NCBI RefSeq assembly: GCF_030129945.1
Contig: NZ_JARRAF010000001.1
Location: forward strand, 310,001-374,000
DNA length: 64,000 nucleotides
Source: Parachitinimonas caeni
GTDB taxonomy: Bacteria; Pseudomonadota; Gammaproteobacteria; Burkholderiales; Chitinimonadaceae
Reading direction: 5' to 3'
Shown: one piece after another, positions 9,606-18,977 of the stretch
Layout of the letters: every line of letters starts with the position of its first letter
Numbering within the stretch: position 1 is the first letter of the stretch
The notes under the pieces: generated by a model
What the model was told of the DNA's origin: nothing
Databases searched by the model: none
What the model saw: the letters and a program-made list of their open reading frames with translations, nothing else
Program-made: the position numbers and the translations under genes

Positions 9606-10700
9606 ATGTGGAAACAAACTGCATTGACCCGACAGCTGGGCCTGTCGGTGCCGATTATTCAAGGCCCGTTTGGTGGGGGGCTTTCATCGGTTGAACTGAC
9701 GGCATTGGTCAGCGAAGCGGGCGGTATGGGCTCCTTTGGTGCCCATCACCAGACCGCTGAGCAGATCATGCAAACCGTCAGGGCAATACGCGAGCGGACC
9801 CGGCAGCCATTTGCCATCAATTTATGGATTCCTCAGGCCGACAGCGAGCGCCTGCAGCTGGACGAGGCCGCGTTTGCGCAATACATCCAGCCACTGCAGC
9901 CTTTTTTTGACGAGCTGGGTATGGCACCGCCGACCCTGCCCGAACAATTCTGGCCACCTTATGCCGAGCAGGTCGAAGCCGTGCTGGCGGCTCGGCCGCC
10001 GGTGTTCAGCTTCGTCTTCGGCATTCCCTCGCCCGACATTCTGCAACGCTGCCGCGAGCTGGGTATCCAGACTCTGGGCGCCGCAACGACGGTGGACGAG
10101 GCCGTGGCACTGGAACAAGCGGGCGTCGATATGATCGTCGCCACCGGGTTTGAAGCCGGCGGCCATCGTGTGTCCTTCCTGCGCTCGGCCGAAGCCTCGC
10201 TGACCGGCACCTTTGCGCTGGTGCCGCAGGTGGTCGATGCCGTCAAGGTGCCGGTGATTGCAGCCGGAGGCATCGCCGATGGCCGGGGCATTGCCGCAGC
10301 ACTGACACTGGGGGCGCACGGGGCGCAGATCGGCACCGCCTTCCTCGCTTGCCAGCAGTCGTCCGCCAGCGCGTTGCACCGGCAGATGCTGTTCAGCCCA
10401 CAGGCCCGCTACACCGGGCTGACCCGGGCGTTCAGCGGCCGGCTGGCGCGGGGCATCCGCAATCGGTTGATGGATGCGCTGCAAGGCTACGAAGCCAGCC
10501 TGCCACCTTATCCCTTGCAATACTGGGTGGCTGGCACGCTCAAAGCGGCCGCACTGGCCCAAGGCCGGGCTGACCTGATGGCGCTCTGGTGTGGTCAATC
10601 GGCCGCACTGCTACGTGAGACCGATGCCGCCGCCTTGATGGATTCACTGGTGGCGCAAACCGGGGAAATTCTTGATGCGAGACGTACGGGCAATGGGTAG
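9606..10700 (+). CDS. Nitronate monooxygenase (NMO class I)
   Basis: A 364-aa FMN-dependent TIM-barrel enzyme that oxidises alkyl nitronates such as propionate-3-nitronate. Visible motifs: PIIQGPFGGG near the N-terminus, VSEAGGMGSFGAHH, GVDMIVATGFEAGGHR (FMN/phosphate region) and AAGGIADGRGIAAALTLGA. The start at 9606 has AGGAGA upstream. It lies 105 nt after the GST in the same direction, possibly co-regulated by the LysR protein. Confidence 0.9.
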   Translation: MWKQTALTRQLGLSVPIIQGPFGGGLSSVELTALVSEAGGMGSFGAHHQTAEQIMQTVRAIRERTRQPFAINLWIPQADSERLQLDEAAFAQYIQPLQPFFDELGMAPPTLPEQFWPPYAEQVEAVLAARPPVFSFVFGIPSPDILQRCRELGIQTLGAATTVDEAVALEQAGVDMIVATGFEAGGHRVSFLRSAEASLTGTFALVPQVVDAVKVPVIAAGGIADGRGIAAALTLGAHGAQIGTAFLACQQSSASALHRQMLFSPQARYTGLTRAFSGRLARGIRNRLMDALQGYEASLPPYPLQYWVAGTLKAAALAQGRADLMALWCGQSAALLRETDAAALMDSLVAQTGEILDARRTGNG

Positions 10701-10821
10701 GGGCTGCCGACGAGTTGGTGGTGGCTGAGTTCTGGCCGGGATCGCCCTTCCCGCTGAGGCCATACGCGGTGTCGGGCGATCGGTGAGGTGTCGGTTGGAG
10801 TCGGTCAAATGTGAGAACGAT

Positions 10822-11259
10822 TCAGGCCAGCATGGCTGCATTGAACACCGGCTCGTTCAGCGGAATGGCCTCGTCGCTATCCAACTCCTCGCGCCACTGA
10901 CGCACGGTCAAGGCCAGGTTGCGTAACAGGGCGTCGAAGTGGTCGGTTGTCAGGGCCGCCAGAGGGATGCGTGCCCAGCAGAGCAGTTCCGATGCCTGAT
11001 CCAGGCCGATGCTGAAAGGCTGGTGGCTGGAATCCGGCGCATTGGCCTGAAGCAGTTTGAGCACCAGACCAGGGTGTGGGTCCAGTGGCAGTTCACCGAT
11101 CCACGCGCCCAGATAGACGACCTGGCCTTGCTTGCTGATGACATGCACTGCCACGTCTTCGAGCGTGAACAGGTATGCGCCGGCAGCGTCCGGTCTGGGA
11201 GTGGGAAGGCTGTTGAAGTTGCAGTAGTCGTTCAGCAAGATTTCCAGAGCGCTTGTCAT
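10822..11259 (-). CDS. CesT/SpcU-like type III secretion chaperone
   Basis: A 145-aa small acidic protein with the layout of class I type III chaperones: an N-terminal helix (ALEILLNDYCNF), a beta-sheet body (DVAVHVISKQGQVVYLGAWIGELP) and a C-terminal helix with many acidic residues. It follows the ExoU-like effector gene by 61 nt on the same strand, as SpcU follows ExoU in Pseudomonas aeruginosa. Function is inferred from fold-like pattern and position. No type III apparatus genes are in the window. Confidence 0.75.
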   Translation of the reverse strand: MTSALEILLNDYCNFNSLPTPRPDAAGAYLFTLEDVAVHVISKQGQVVYLGAWIGELPLDPHPGLVLKLLQANAPDSSHQPFSIGLDQASELLCWARIPLAALTTDHFDALLRNLALTVRQWREELDSDEAIPLNEPVFNAAMLA

Positions 11260-11282
11260 GGTCTTTTCCTTTTGCAGTTGAA

Positions 11283-11310
11283 CCCTGCCTCGCGATTGGC
11301 CAAGGCAGGG
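11283..11310 (-). terminator. Hairpin between effector and chaperone genes
   Basis: CCCTGCC/GGCAGGG, 7-bp arms with a 14-nt loop and no clear U-tract, between the two genes of the effector operon. It could be a partial terminator or an RNA processing/stability element. Confidence 0.5.
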
Positions 11311-11320
11311 CTTCCAGGGT

Positions 11321-13633
11321 TTAGTTATCGGTATTAATCATCAACTTGCGGGCGGCCGTGACGGCTGCCGGCGCTGTCAGGTGGGGGCCACTACCCCGAT
11401 GCTGATAGTTGTCGATGATGATCTTGAGACCCGCGTTGACCTGCTCAGGGGTGATCGCTTCTTTCAAGTGCTGAAGGGCGAACTCCAGAATCTTCTTGTT
11501 GCCATCCGTTTGTTTGGGGATGCCCAGGGCGGGTAGCACAATTTCATTGATGGCGCGTTGTGCAACCTTCTGCGGGGCTTCGGCGAATCTGCCCCAGTCC
11601 TGATTCTGCGCCTGCGAGGCGGTGCTGATGGTCGAAGACGAGAACGGGTTGGTCCATGACTTCTGATAGCTTTTCTTGACCAGCTGCATGGCCTGGTTGA
11701 TGTCCTCGTGCGTTTCCGCCTTGCGCAACATGGCCTCTGCCCGGTCGAGGATCTGGATGTTGTGATCGCTAGGCGAGACATGGCGCATCCGTGCCGGGTA
11801 GATGTGCTCGCGAATCAGGTTGGATGCAGCAACTTTTACATCACGGCGAATACCTTCCTGTACGGCGGCATGGATGGCGGGTAGTCCTTTCTGCAGCACA
11901 GGCCCGTTCTGGCGGTAGATGTTTTTCAAGCTTTCCATGGTCCCAGCCAGTGCCGGATTGCCGGGCTGATTGAGTACCCGGGCCAAATGCTCAATCTTGG
12001 CCGGGTCATCTCCGGCCAGGGCATTGAGGGTTGCCAGATGATCTACCAGCGGCGACATCGTTGGCAGCAAGGGCTTACCAGTGCTCGTCAGAATGGCTGC
12101 TTCGGTGGCGAGATTGTCAACGGCTGCCTGGGCATCGCGGCGGAAGTTGGCTACTTCAGCAACTGCCTGGTGGATGGGCAAGGCATCGCCTGCCGCAGCC
12201 AGCTCATTGAACTCCGTCGCATCCAGCGCGAACAAGGCCTGCGGCACAGAGTCGAACTGCGCCCGAATCGGTTGCTCATTGCGTGTCATTAAATGATTGA
12301 GTACATCGTCGTGCAGATCGCGTTGCAGAGCCTGGCGGGCTTGCAGGGACATATCAAAGTTCAACGTGCCATTTTCACGACCTGTGAAATTGCCATGCTC
12401 ATTGATCAGCCGCACCGGCACGATCTGGTCTTTAAACCGCGCCAGCTCGCGTTTTTCAAAGTACTTCGAGGCCGTGGTATCGGTAGAGGTCACCATATCT
12501 TCAATCCGGCTGCCGAGACCGCCTTTCTTGGTGGTGTCTTCGCCCTTCATCAGCTTGTCGAGCCCCTCTCCCTGGAAAGCCAGAATGATCTTGTCCGGGT
12601 TGGGTAGCGGGCCTTGCTCCAGTGCGGGATTGATAATTTCGGGTACCGGGATGTTCAGCATCACGCCGCCATCCTGAAATTTGTAAGTACCACCGTGGTC
12701 CAGCGTGTGCTCCACCTGCCGGAATGCCAGCGGAAAAGCGCCTGAAATATGCGCTGCCTTGGCGATATCCATATCGGGAGAGGATTCAGCGTTGAACACG
12801 ACCAAGGCACTATTGCCATGCTTGTCCCCGGCTGTGCCGGTCATGTGCAGTTCCTTGATCTCGGGAATGTGCTGCGACAACAACTTGAGATCACCGAAGG
12901 TAACCGCGCCGTCATTCAATAGCTTATCGCGCACGGCTTCGAGCTTGGTCTGGTCAGACGGACTCAGATCGCCGACCTGACAGCGGGGTACCAGACGGTT
13001 GAGTACCGCCACGCGGGCCTGATGCCGAATTTCCTTTTCCAGCCCTTCGGCAGGTGCCTGAAAGTCATTGCCGGGCTTCAGACCTTTCAGTGCGCCCTTG
13101 AAATTGGTGCCATGCTCCACCACACCACCAATCAATTTCTTGAATTCGAGGTTATCCGAGAGGTCATTGAATTCCTTGGCGGTTAAGCCGCAGGCCAGCA
13201 ACGAGGTGGTGATGGCACCGGCTGATGCACCATGCAAAGCTTTGACGCCTTGCAACACGCCGGATTCTTCCAGCGCTGAAATGGCGCCTGGGTAAGCATT
13301 GCCTTTGGCCCCACCCCCGGCAAACACCAACTGACGCACCGGCGGGCGGTCCAGAGTCAGTTCCACCTTGCCGTTGTCCAGAGCGGTAATACCCACGTGG
13401 CGTTGGCCGATTCCTGCAGCCAGTGTGGTGCCGCCACCCTCCACCCCAATGTGCAATGCCTGAGCGGTATGACCAATCTGCAAATCCGTGTCTTGCTGGG
13501 TTAATGAATTGGAGCGCTCTAATTGGCGCGAAGACTCAAGGTCTGAAGAATCGGGGGAATGAGTGCCGATATCTTCCGCGCCGTAAGTGCCGTAAACGTC
13601 TGCCAGAAAATTGCCACGTACATCCATGTCCAT
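11321..13633 (-). CDS. ExoU-like patatin phospholipase, type III effector candidate
   Basis: A 770-aa protein. A disordered N-terminal 95 residues, as in secreted effectors, precede a patatin-like domain with the oxyanion loop GGGAKG (106-111), the nucleophile elbow GASAG with Ser137, and the catalytic Asp321 in DGGVMLNIP. ExoU has the same Ser-Asp dyad with nearly the same spacing. The 400-residue helical C-terminal part is where ExoU carries its ubiquitin- and membrane-binding regions. CAGGAG lies seven bases before the ATG. The chaperone gene is directly downstream. Export by a type III system is inferred, not seen. Confidence 0.82.
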   Translation of the reverse strand: MDMDVRGNFLADVYGTYGAEDIGTHSPDSSDLESSRQLERSNSLTQQDTDLQIGHTAQALHIGVEGGGTTLAAGIGQRHVGITALDNGKVELTLDRPPVRQLVFAGGGAKGNAYPGAISALEESGVLQGVKALHGASAGAITTSLLACGLTAKEFNDLSDNLEFKKLIGGVVEHGTNFKGALKGLKPGNDFQAPAEGLEKEIRHQARVAVLNRLVPRCQVGDLSPSDQTKLEAVRDKLLNDGAVTFGDLKLLSQHIPEIKELHMTGTAGDKHGNSALVVFNAESSPDMDIAKAAHISGAFPLAFRQVEHTLDHGGTYKFQDGGVMLNIPVPEIINPALEQGPLPNPDKIILAFQGEGLDKLMKGEDTTKKGGLGSRIEDMVTSTDTTASKYFEKRELARFKDQIVPVRLINEHGNFTGRENGTLNFDMSLQARQALQRDLHDDVLNHLMTRNEQPIRAQFDSVPQALFALDATEFNELAAAGDALPIHQAVAEVANFRRDAQAAVDNLATEAAILTSTGKPLLPTMSPLVDHLATLNALAGDDPAKIEHLARVLNQPGNPALAGTMESLKNIYRQNGPVLQKGLPAIHAAVQEGIRRDVKVAASNLIREHIYPARMRHVSPSDHNIQILDRAEAMLRKAETHEDINQAMQLVKKSYQKSWTNPFSSSTISTASQAQNQDWGRFAEAPQKVAQRAINEIVLPALGIPKQTDGNKKILEFALQHLKEAITPEQVNAGLKIIIDNYQHRGSGPHLTAPAAVTAARKLMINTDN

Positions 13634-13990
13634 TGTTTTGCTCCTGTATCAAATTGCGAAAATTAAACGTATCGCCTGATAAGTAGCGAACTGAAATGGA
13701 CAGTTCTGATTCAGATTATTGAAATGGGAGGTGAATTTTTACATCCACCCGATTTTTCAGACGCTCTTCGAGTTTATGAGTAAAAAATCCTTAATAAACA
13801 ATAAGAATTGAGTTCTCACATTGATGATTTTTTCTTGTTTCAGATTGTTAAGTACGTTTGAATAGAGAGTTAAATGAACCAATTTTTATTGAGTGTTGAA
13901 TTTTATTGCATTGAAGGTGCGCCATATTCAGATGGCGAAAGGCAATAAAAAACGGCGGTAAAAACCGCCGTTATCTGCAAGTGACGTCCT
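13634..13990. other. AT-rich intergenic region upstream of the ExoU-like gene
   Basis: A gene-free stretch of 357 bp, much richer in AT than its flanks, with many poly-A/T runs. It should hold the effector promoter; no clear sigma-70 or hrp-type box was found by eye. Its right end contains the hemL terminator. Confidence 0.6.
13945..13972 (-). terminator. Terminator of hemL
   Basis: On the minus strand the 8-bp stem AACGGCGG/CCGCCGTT with a short loop is followed by TTTTTTATT, 19 bp past the hemL stop. Confidence 0.9.
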
Positions 13991-15274
13991 CTAGGCCTTG
14001 AGGCGAGCGAAGGCGCGGCCTGCGGCTGACAGGGTGGACTCAAGGTCATCGTCGGTATGGGCCGACGAGACAAAGCCAGCCTCGAACGCCGAGGGGGCAA
14101 GATAAACGCCTTCTTCCAGCATGGCGTGGAAGAAGCGGTTGAAGCGGGCACGGTCTGAGGCCATCACATCGGCGTAGCTGTCGGGGCAGTGGGCGCTGAA
14201 ATAGACACCGAACATGCCGCCAACCGACTGGGCGCTAAAGGTTTCGCCTGCTGCCTTGGCGGCTTCGGTCAAACCCGCGCACAACTGGGTGGCTTTGGCG
14301 GCCAGACGGTCGAAGAAGCCCGCCTCGCCGATCAGTTTCATGGTGGCCAGACCGGCGGCCACCGCAACCGGGTTACCGGACAACGTGCCGGCCTGATAGA
14401 CCGGGCCAAGCGGTGCCAGCTTTTCCATGACCTCGCGCCGGCCGCCGAATGCGGCCAACGGCATACCACCCCCGACCACTTTGCCCAAGGTGGTCAGATC
14501 AGGCGTGATGCCATGCAGACCTTGGGCGCAGCCTGCACCCACGCGGAAGCCGGTCATCACCTCGTCGTAGATCAGCAGGGCGCCGCTCTGGTCGCACACC
14601 CCACGCATGGCGGCGACAAAGGCCGGGCTGGGTTGCACCAGATTCATATTGCCGGCAATCGGCTCGACGATGAGCGCGGCGATTTCATGGCCGTGGGCAT
14701 CAAAGCAGGCCTTGAGCGCCTCGACATCGTTGTAGGGCAGCACGATGGTGTCGTTGGCCACGGCAGCCGGCACGCCGGCTGAGCTGGGGTTGCCAAAGGT
14801 AAGCAGGCCCGAGCCGGCTTTCACCAGCAGCGAGTCGGCATGGCCGTGGTAGCAGCCTTCGAATTTCACGATCTTGTCGCGGCCGGTGTAGCCACGCGCC
14901 AAGCGCAGTGCGCTCATGGTGGCTTCGGTGCCGCTTGATACCAGCCGCACCATCTGCATGGAGGGCAGGCGGGCGCACAGCAAATCGGCCAGCTCGATTT
15001 CGGCTTCGGTCGGCGCACCAAAGCTCAGGCCATTGACGGCCGCCTGCTGAACCGCTTCGATCACGGCGGGATGGGCGTGGCCCAGAATCAGCGGCCCCCA
15101 CGAGCCGACATAATCGACATAACGACGGCCTTCGCTATCCCAGACGTAGGCGCCCTGCCCTTTGGCCAGGAATACGGGGGTGCCGCCAACGCTGCCGAAG
15201 GCGCGCACCGGCGAATTGACGCCGCCGGGAATGTGTTGGCGGGCGCGTTCGAACAGACTTTGATTACTGGTCAT
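13991..15274 (-). CDS. hemL: Glutamate-1-semialdehyde 2,1-aminomutase
   Basis: A 427-aa PLP enzyme that makes 5-aminolevulinate from glutamate-1-semialdehyde in the C5 haem pathway. The PLP lysine is Lys265 in [12 protein letters not shown], matching the family position. Other signatures: [41 protein letters not shown] and [11 protein letters not shown]. Its start lies inside the last codons of the CYTH gene (11-nt overlap), with GGAG upstream, so the two are coupled. hemJ two genes upstream supports a haem-related operon. Confidence 0.97.
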   Translation of the reverse strand: MTSNQSLFERARQHIPGGVNSPVRAFGSVGGTPVFLAKGQGAYVWDSEGRRYVDYVGSWGPLILGHAHPAVIEAVQQAAVNGLSFGAPTEAEIELADLLCARLPSMQMVRLVSSGTEATMSALRLARGYTGRDKIVKFEGCYHGHADSLLVKAGSGLLTFGNPSSAGVPAAVANDTIVLPYNDVEALKACFDAHGHEIAALIVEPIAGNMNLVQPSPAFVAAMRGVCDQSGALLIYDEVMTGFRVGAGCAQGLHGITPDLTTLGKVVGGGMPLAAFGGRREVMEKLAPLGPVYQAGTLSGNPVAVAAGLATMKLIGEAGFFDRLAAKATQLCAGLTEAAKAAGETFSAQSVGGMFGVYFSAHCPDSYADVMASDRARFNRFFHAMLEEGVYLAPSAFEAGFVSSAHTDDDLESTLSAAGRAFARLKA

Positions 15275-15743
15275 CTTGCTGGCTCCAGGTGGGGTAGGGG
15301 TGTTGGCTTAAATAAGCATTGGTATAACGTGGGTCTTCAGTCACTTCGTGGCCAAGCCAGTCGGGCGCGGTATAGGGCTGGTCTTCGCTGGCCAGTTCGA
15401 CCTCGGCCAGAATCAAGCCCGTATTGGCGCCAAAAAATTCGTCAACTTCCCACACCAGGCCTTCGCGCTCGATCCGGTAACGCTTTTTCTCGACCAGCAT
15501 CGGGCACATGCTGCCCAACATGGCGTTGGCGTCGGCGAGAGGGATCACGTATTCGAATTCCTGCCGCGACACATTGCTGACACGGCCTTTCAGCGTCAGC
15601 CAGGCTTGGTCGCCGACGATGCGTACCCGCACGGTGCGATCCGGGTCTACCGACAGATAGCCCTGCTTGTACCATGTGCCCTGTGCCAGCGCGCGCCAGT
15701 TGTCGTTGGCGACGTGAAAACGGCGTTCAATTTCCATTCCCAT
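15264..15743 (-). CDS. CYTH-domain inorganic triphosphatase
   Basis: A 159-aa single-domain CYTH protein. The N-terminal MEIERRF is the EIER form of the ExExK metal/phosphate motif. Alternating basic and acidic beta strands follow ([46 protein letters not shown]) and form the triphosphate tunnel. Single-domain homologues in betaproteobacteria such as NeuTTM hydrolyse tripolyphosphate. The start at 15743 has AAGGA eight bases upstream; a second ATG two codons later is possible. Confidence 0.88.
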   Translation of the reverse strand: MGMEIERRFHVANDNWRALAQGTWYKQGYLSVDPDRTVRVRIVGDQAWLTLKGRVSNVSRQEFEYVIPLADANAMLGSMCPMLVEKKRYRIEREGLVWEVDEFFGANTGLILAEVELASEDQPYTAPDWLGHEVTEDPRYTNAYLSQHPYPTWSQQDDQ

Positions 15744-15776
15744 GAGGGGATTCCTTTCTTGCTGGTGGCGCGGTGG

Positions 15777-16187
15777 TCAGAACGGTTTGACTACCACCAG
15801 CATCACCACAATCAATAAAACGACGGCCGGTATTTCGTTGAAATAGCGGTACCAGACGTGCGAGCGCCGGTTTCGGCCGGCTGCAAAATCCTTCATCAGC
15901 CTGCCGCACCAGCCGTGATAAGCCACCAGCCCCACCACCAGCGCCAGCTTGGCATGCAGCCAGCCACCGGCAAAGCCATAGCCCAGCCAGAGCCAGCCCC
16001 CGAACAGCAAGGCCAGCACGCCCAGTGGCGTCATGAAACGGTAGAGCTTGGCTTCCATCAGGCCCAACCGGGCCAGGGTGGTCGGGTCGGTTTCCTGAGC
16101 GTGATTGACAAACAGGCGGGGCAGATAAAACAGGCCGGCAAACCAGCTGATGACAAAGAAGACGTGCAGGGCTTTGATCCAGAGCAT
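15777..16187 (-). CDS. hemJ: Protoporphyrinogen IX oxidase HemJ
   Basis: A 136-aa membrane protein with four hydrophobic helices. It starts MLWIKALHVFFVISWFAGLF; His8 and the segments FYLPRLFVNH, RFMTPLGVLALLFGGWLW and WLHAKLALVVGLVAYHGWCG match the HemJ family, which oxidises protoporphyrinogen IX using an unusual haem. Location in one operon with hemL supports the call. It is 34 nt from the CYTH gene. Confidence 0.9.
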   Translation of the reverse strand: MLWIKALHVFFVISWFAGLFYLPRLFVNHAQETDPTTLARLGLMEAKLYRFMTPLGVLALLFGGWLWLGYGFAGGWLHAKLALVVGLVAYHGWCGRLMKDFAAGRNRRSHVWYRYFNEIPAVVLLIVVMLVVVKPF

Positions 16188-16226
16188 GAGGGGTCTGCTT
16201 GTGTTGGCGGGAGGGGCGGTTACGGT

Positions 16227-17051
16227 TTAGCGCTGTGGGTTGGCGGCTTCGTAGAGCGGCAGAACCAGAGGCATTTTCGCTTCGAGATCGCGAATGCGGC
16301 TATCGTGCGATGGGTGGGTTGACAGGAACTGGGGTGGCTGACCCTGGCTGGCCTGCCCCATCTTCTGCCAGAGCCGGATCGCGGCGCGTGGGTCATAACC
16401 TGCGCGCGCTGATAATTCGAGCCCGATCTGGTCGGCCTCGGTTTCGTTCTGGCGGCTGTTGGGCAGGTTGTAGGCCAGATCGGTTACCCCCATGGCAATG
16501 TCGATCTGCTGGTCGTACTTGCCCTTGGTCAGCACCGACACACCCTGCGCCAACAAGCGCTGGCTGTAAGCTTTCGACATGCGCTCGCGGCCATGTTCAC
16601 GCAGGGCGTGGGCGATTTCATGCCCCATGATGGCGGCGATTTCATCATCGGTCAGATGCAGTTTGTCGATGATGCCGGTGAAAAACATGATCTTGCCGCC
16701 CGGTGCGCAATAGGCATTCAACTGTGGATTGGATTCGAGGTTGACCTCCCATTTCCACTGCAAGGCGTCGGCACGGAACACCTTGACCTGCGGAATCAGA
16801 CGTTTGGCAATCTGCCGCAATCGCTGCACCTTGGCGTGGTCGGCGTTGAGTCGGCCGTGCGATTCAGCGTTCTGCAAGGTCTGGTGGTAAGACGACGCCG
16901 CCATCTGATTGACCTGCTCTGTCGAGAGCAAGGTCAGCATCGTTTGCTTGCGCTCGATGCCGACGGTGCCTTTTTCAGTGGTTTCCACCCGGTTGCAGGC
17001 GGTGGTCAGCAAGCTCAGGCCGATGGCGGCGACGCAATACCAGGTTTTCAT
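16227..17051 (-). CDS. M48-family metalloprotease, lipoprotein
   Basis: A 274-aa protein with a lipoprotein signal (LTTAC, Cys19), so probably anchored in the outer membrane facing the periplasm. The zinc motif HEIAH (144-148) and the third ligand Glu205 in NETEAD are intact. It resembles the LoiP/YcaL/BepA-like quality-control proteases without TPR repeats. Its start overlaps the end of the J-domain gene by 4 nt (ATGA), so the two are translated together and may act on the same envelope process. Confidence 0.9.
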   Translation of the reverse strand: MKTWYCVAAIGLSLLTTACNRVETTEKGTVGIERKQTMLTLLSTEQVNQMAASSYHQTLQNAESHGRLNADHAKVQRLRQIAKRLIPQVKVFRADALQWKWEVNLESNPQLNAYCAPGGKIMFFTGIIDKLHLTDDEIAAIMGHEIAHALREHGRERMSKAYSQRLLAQGVSVLTKGKYDQQIDIAMGVTDLAYNLPNSRQNETEADQIGLELSARAGYDPRAAIRLWQKMGQASQGQPPQFLSTHPSHDSRIRDLEAKMPLVLPLYEAANPQR

Positions 17052-17965
17052 GGGCGATAGCTTCCGTTGGCGGAATTGGAGGATTCGATGACTTTGACGC
17101 TCGGGCGGGCATAGCGTTCAGCGCTGTCGATGCGGCTGTAGTCGTATTCGGTCTTGGCAAACTGTCGGGCCTCGGAAAAGCGTTTTTCGCTGATCAGCTT
17201 TTCCATCATCTGCCGGCGCTCCTGATCCACCCGCGACAGCGCCTCGCGAGCCTGCTGTTCTTGCTGATAGCGCTCCTGCCGCTCCTGCTCGCGCTTGGCG
17301 TACTCGGCCTGCTGCTTGCTGCGTTCAGCCTGGCGCGCATCCTGCTCCATGCGCCTGCCGACTTCGCTTTGCCAGTTATCCATTTCACGGTCGCGCTGGC
17401 GCTCTTCCTGCTCGGCTTTGAATTTCCGCTCGCGTTCCTGTTGCTGGGCCATGTATTCGGAATGGGTGGAAGTGCCGTTATTTTCGCGTTCGGCCGCTTC
17501 CATTGCCGCTTCTTGACGCTTCATGGCTGCTTGCTGCATCTCCAGCGTTTCGCGTTGCACGGTGGTCAGGCCATCGTGAACGCTGCGGCTGGCAATGAAA
17601 TAACCACCCAAGCCCAGGCAAGTGACCACCGCAATGGCGATCAGCCCCAGTTGGGGGGCATCAAGTCGGGCCCCGTTGAACTTGAGATTGAAGCGGCTGC
17701 TGCTGGGTTTGGCGTTCAGTGAGCTGAGTTCCACCGTGGGGCCGCTGCCTGATTTGAGGCTGGCATCGTAAACCGAACGACGAACCGGGTTCGACAACAG
17801 GTCGTAGGCATTTTTCAGCGTTTCAAGCCGTTGTTGCTTTTGAGGCGAATCGGGAATGTCAGCGTATTGGCGCAGAATGGCCTGATAGGCGGCATCAAGT
17901 TTGAGCTGATTGGCGTCGGCAGAGACGTTGAGCAGCGCATAAAGGGTCTTTCCGGGGGAGCTCAT
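17048..17965 (-). CDS. J-like domain membrane protein with long charged coiled coil
   Basis: A 305-aa protein. Residues 5-70 resemble a DnaJ J-domain (TLYALLNVSADAN, LETLKNAYDLLSNPVRRSVYD), but the HPD loop needed to stimulate DnaK is missing: the loop reads ADIPDSPQ. A single membrane helix is at about 106-124, followed by some 140 residues of Glu/Arg/Gln-rich coiled coil (130-270). It probably faces the periplasm with the coil and pairs with the M48 protease gene it overlaps. DnaK recruitment is doubtful given the lost HPD. Confidence 0.8.
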   Translation of the reverse strand: MSSPGKTLYALLNVSADANQLKLDAAYQAILRQYADIPDSPQKQQRLETLKNAYDLLSNPVRRSVYDASLKSGSGPTVELSSLNAKPSSSRFNLKFNGARLDAPQLGLIAIAVVTCLGLGGYFIASRSVHDGLTTVQRETLEMQQAAMKRQEAAMEAAERENNGTSTHSEYMAQQQERERKFKAEQEERQRDREMDNWQSEVGRRMEQDARQAERSKQQAEYAKREQERQERYQQEQQAREALSRVDQERRQMMEKLISEKRFSEARQFAKTEYDYSRIDSAERYARPSVKVIESSNSANGSYRP

Positions 17966-18084
17966 CTTCTATGTTGTCCTGATGTGCGGTCTTATTATTG
18001 TTTTTGTAGGGATTGTCGATTGAATAATTAAGAAAACAGAAAACAGATATTTGAATCAATGTATAACGGGACGGTCGGCCAGGG

Positions 18085-18688
18085 TCAGTCCTCTGTGCCG
18101 TCGTCTGCCTGAAACAGACGCCATTGGTTGACGAGGCGGTTTTGGCCATCATGCAAACCGCCATATCCTAGCCGTACCAGATCCAGCCACCACCAGACCA
18201 GAACGCCGCCCAGTGTCAGCCCCTGCAGGATACCGCTGAGTGGGCGACCTAGGCGCTGTTGACATTTTATTTCCGGATCGCGTTTCGTCGGATTTGGGCC
18301 TGATGCAAGGCAAAAAGCGCGCCGCTTAGTGGGCTAAGCAAGCGGATTTTAACGCGGCAGCAGGCCCAAATCCGGCGAAACCCTCCGGGCCGGGTCGATT
18401 TTTGGGGCATGGCGTCGTTAGGGTTCGCCTATTTAGCTCGCTAAACTACTCTCACCCTGTCTCGCCCTGCCCCAAAACTCGGCCCGGCGCGACCGGAAAC
18501 AAAACGTCAACAGAGCCTAGATACCAGCGATGCACGCCGGCCCAGCCCAGCAGCAAGCACAGTAGCAAGGCCAGCTCAGGAATCTTCGGGCTGACCGGTC
18601 TGGCCTGTGCGGGTTGATGGCGCAATACCAGGCGGATCAGTGGCGCCAGCAGTCGATGTAACCAGACGGGGTGGTTGGGGTTTTGCAT
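18085..18688 (-). pseudogene. TM2-domain protein gene split by a MITE
   Basis: The 5' part (18688 to 18518) starts MQNPNHPVWLHRLL and ends in ELALLLCLLLGWAGVHRWYLG, the first half of a TM2 domain. Reading stops matching inside the 266-bp repeat at 18252-18517. Past the repeat, the same frame resumes with RPLSGILQGLTLGGVLVW, WWLDLVRLGYGG and a short tail to a TGA at 18085-18087. Removing the repeat and one TA restores an intact gene of about 110 codons. In the present form the first part would read into the repeat and gain a foreign tail. Confidence 0.85.
18252..18517. mobile_element. 266-bp MITE inserted in the TM2 gene
   Basis: Terminal inverted repeats start GGCGCTGTTGACATTTTATT on the left and GGCTCTGTTGACGTTTTG on the right (read inwards). 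Both ends are flanked by TA within CTAG, consistent with a 2-bp TA target duplication. The inside has two large inverted repeats: GGATTTGGGCCTG/CAGGCCCAAATCC, and GCCGGGTCGATTTTTGGGGC against its diverged complement. There is no transposase gene, so it needs one in trans. IS630- or IS5/IS427-type enzymes are the natural candidates given the TA site. Confidence 0.85.
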
Positions 18689-18755
18689 GGCATGTGGGCT
18701 GGCAGGAGGCGCCGGACACCGGCCCGGCTCGCGTTGGGGCTGAAGGCAGGAGGCG

Positions 18756-18920
18756 TCAGATCTCCACCATCTCGAAGTCTTCCTTGCGGGCACCGCAATC
18801 TGGACAGGTCCAGTTCATAGGCACATCTTCCCAGCGTGTACCGGCTGCCAGACCGTCCTCAGGCCGTCCTGCCGCTTCGTCATAGATGAAACCGCAAATC
18901 AGACACATGTACTTCTTCAT
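18756..18920 (-). CDS. Rubredoxin
   Basis: A 54-aa iron-only electron carrier: [18 protein letters not shown] at the start and [18 protein letters not shown] at the end. The two CxxC(G) knuckles, CLICG and CPDCG, hold one Fe. The length and the GTRWEDVP central segment are typical of one-domain rubredoxins, which serve alkane hydroxylases, oxidative-stress reductases or respiratory oxidase assembly. It is divergent from thiD with 57 bp between starts. Confidence 0.95.
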   Translation of the reverse strand: MKKYMCLICGFIYDEAAGRPEDGLAAGTRWEDVPMNWTCPDCGARKEDFEMVEI

Positions 18921-18977
18921 GGGTATATTCCGTATTGCGTTAAAATTTGCATTTTAAACCCAAATACCACTGCGCCG

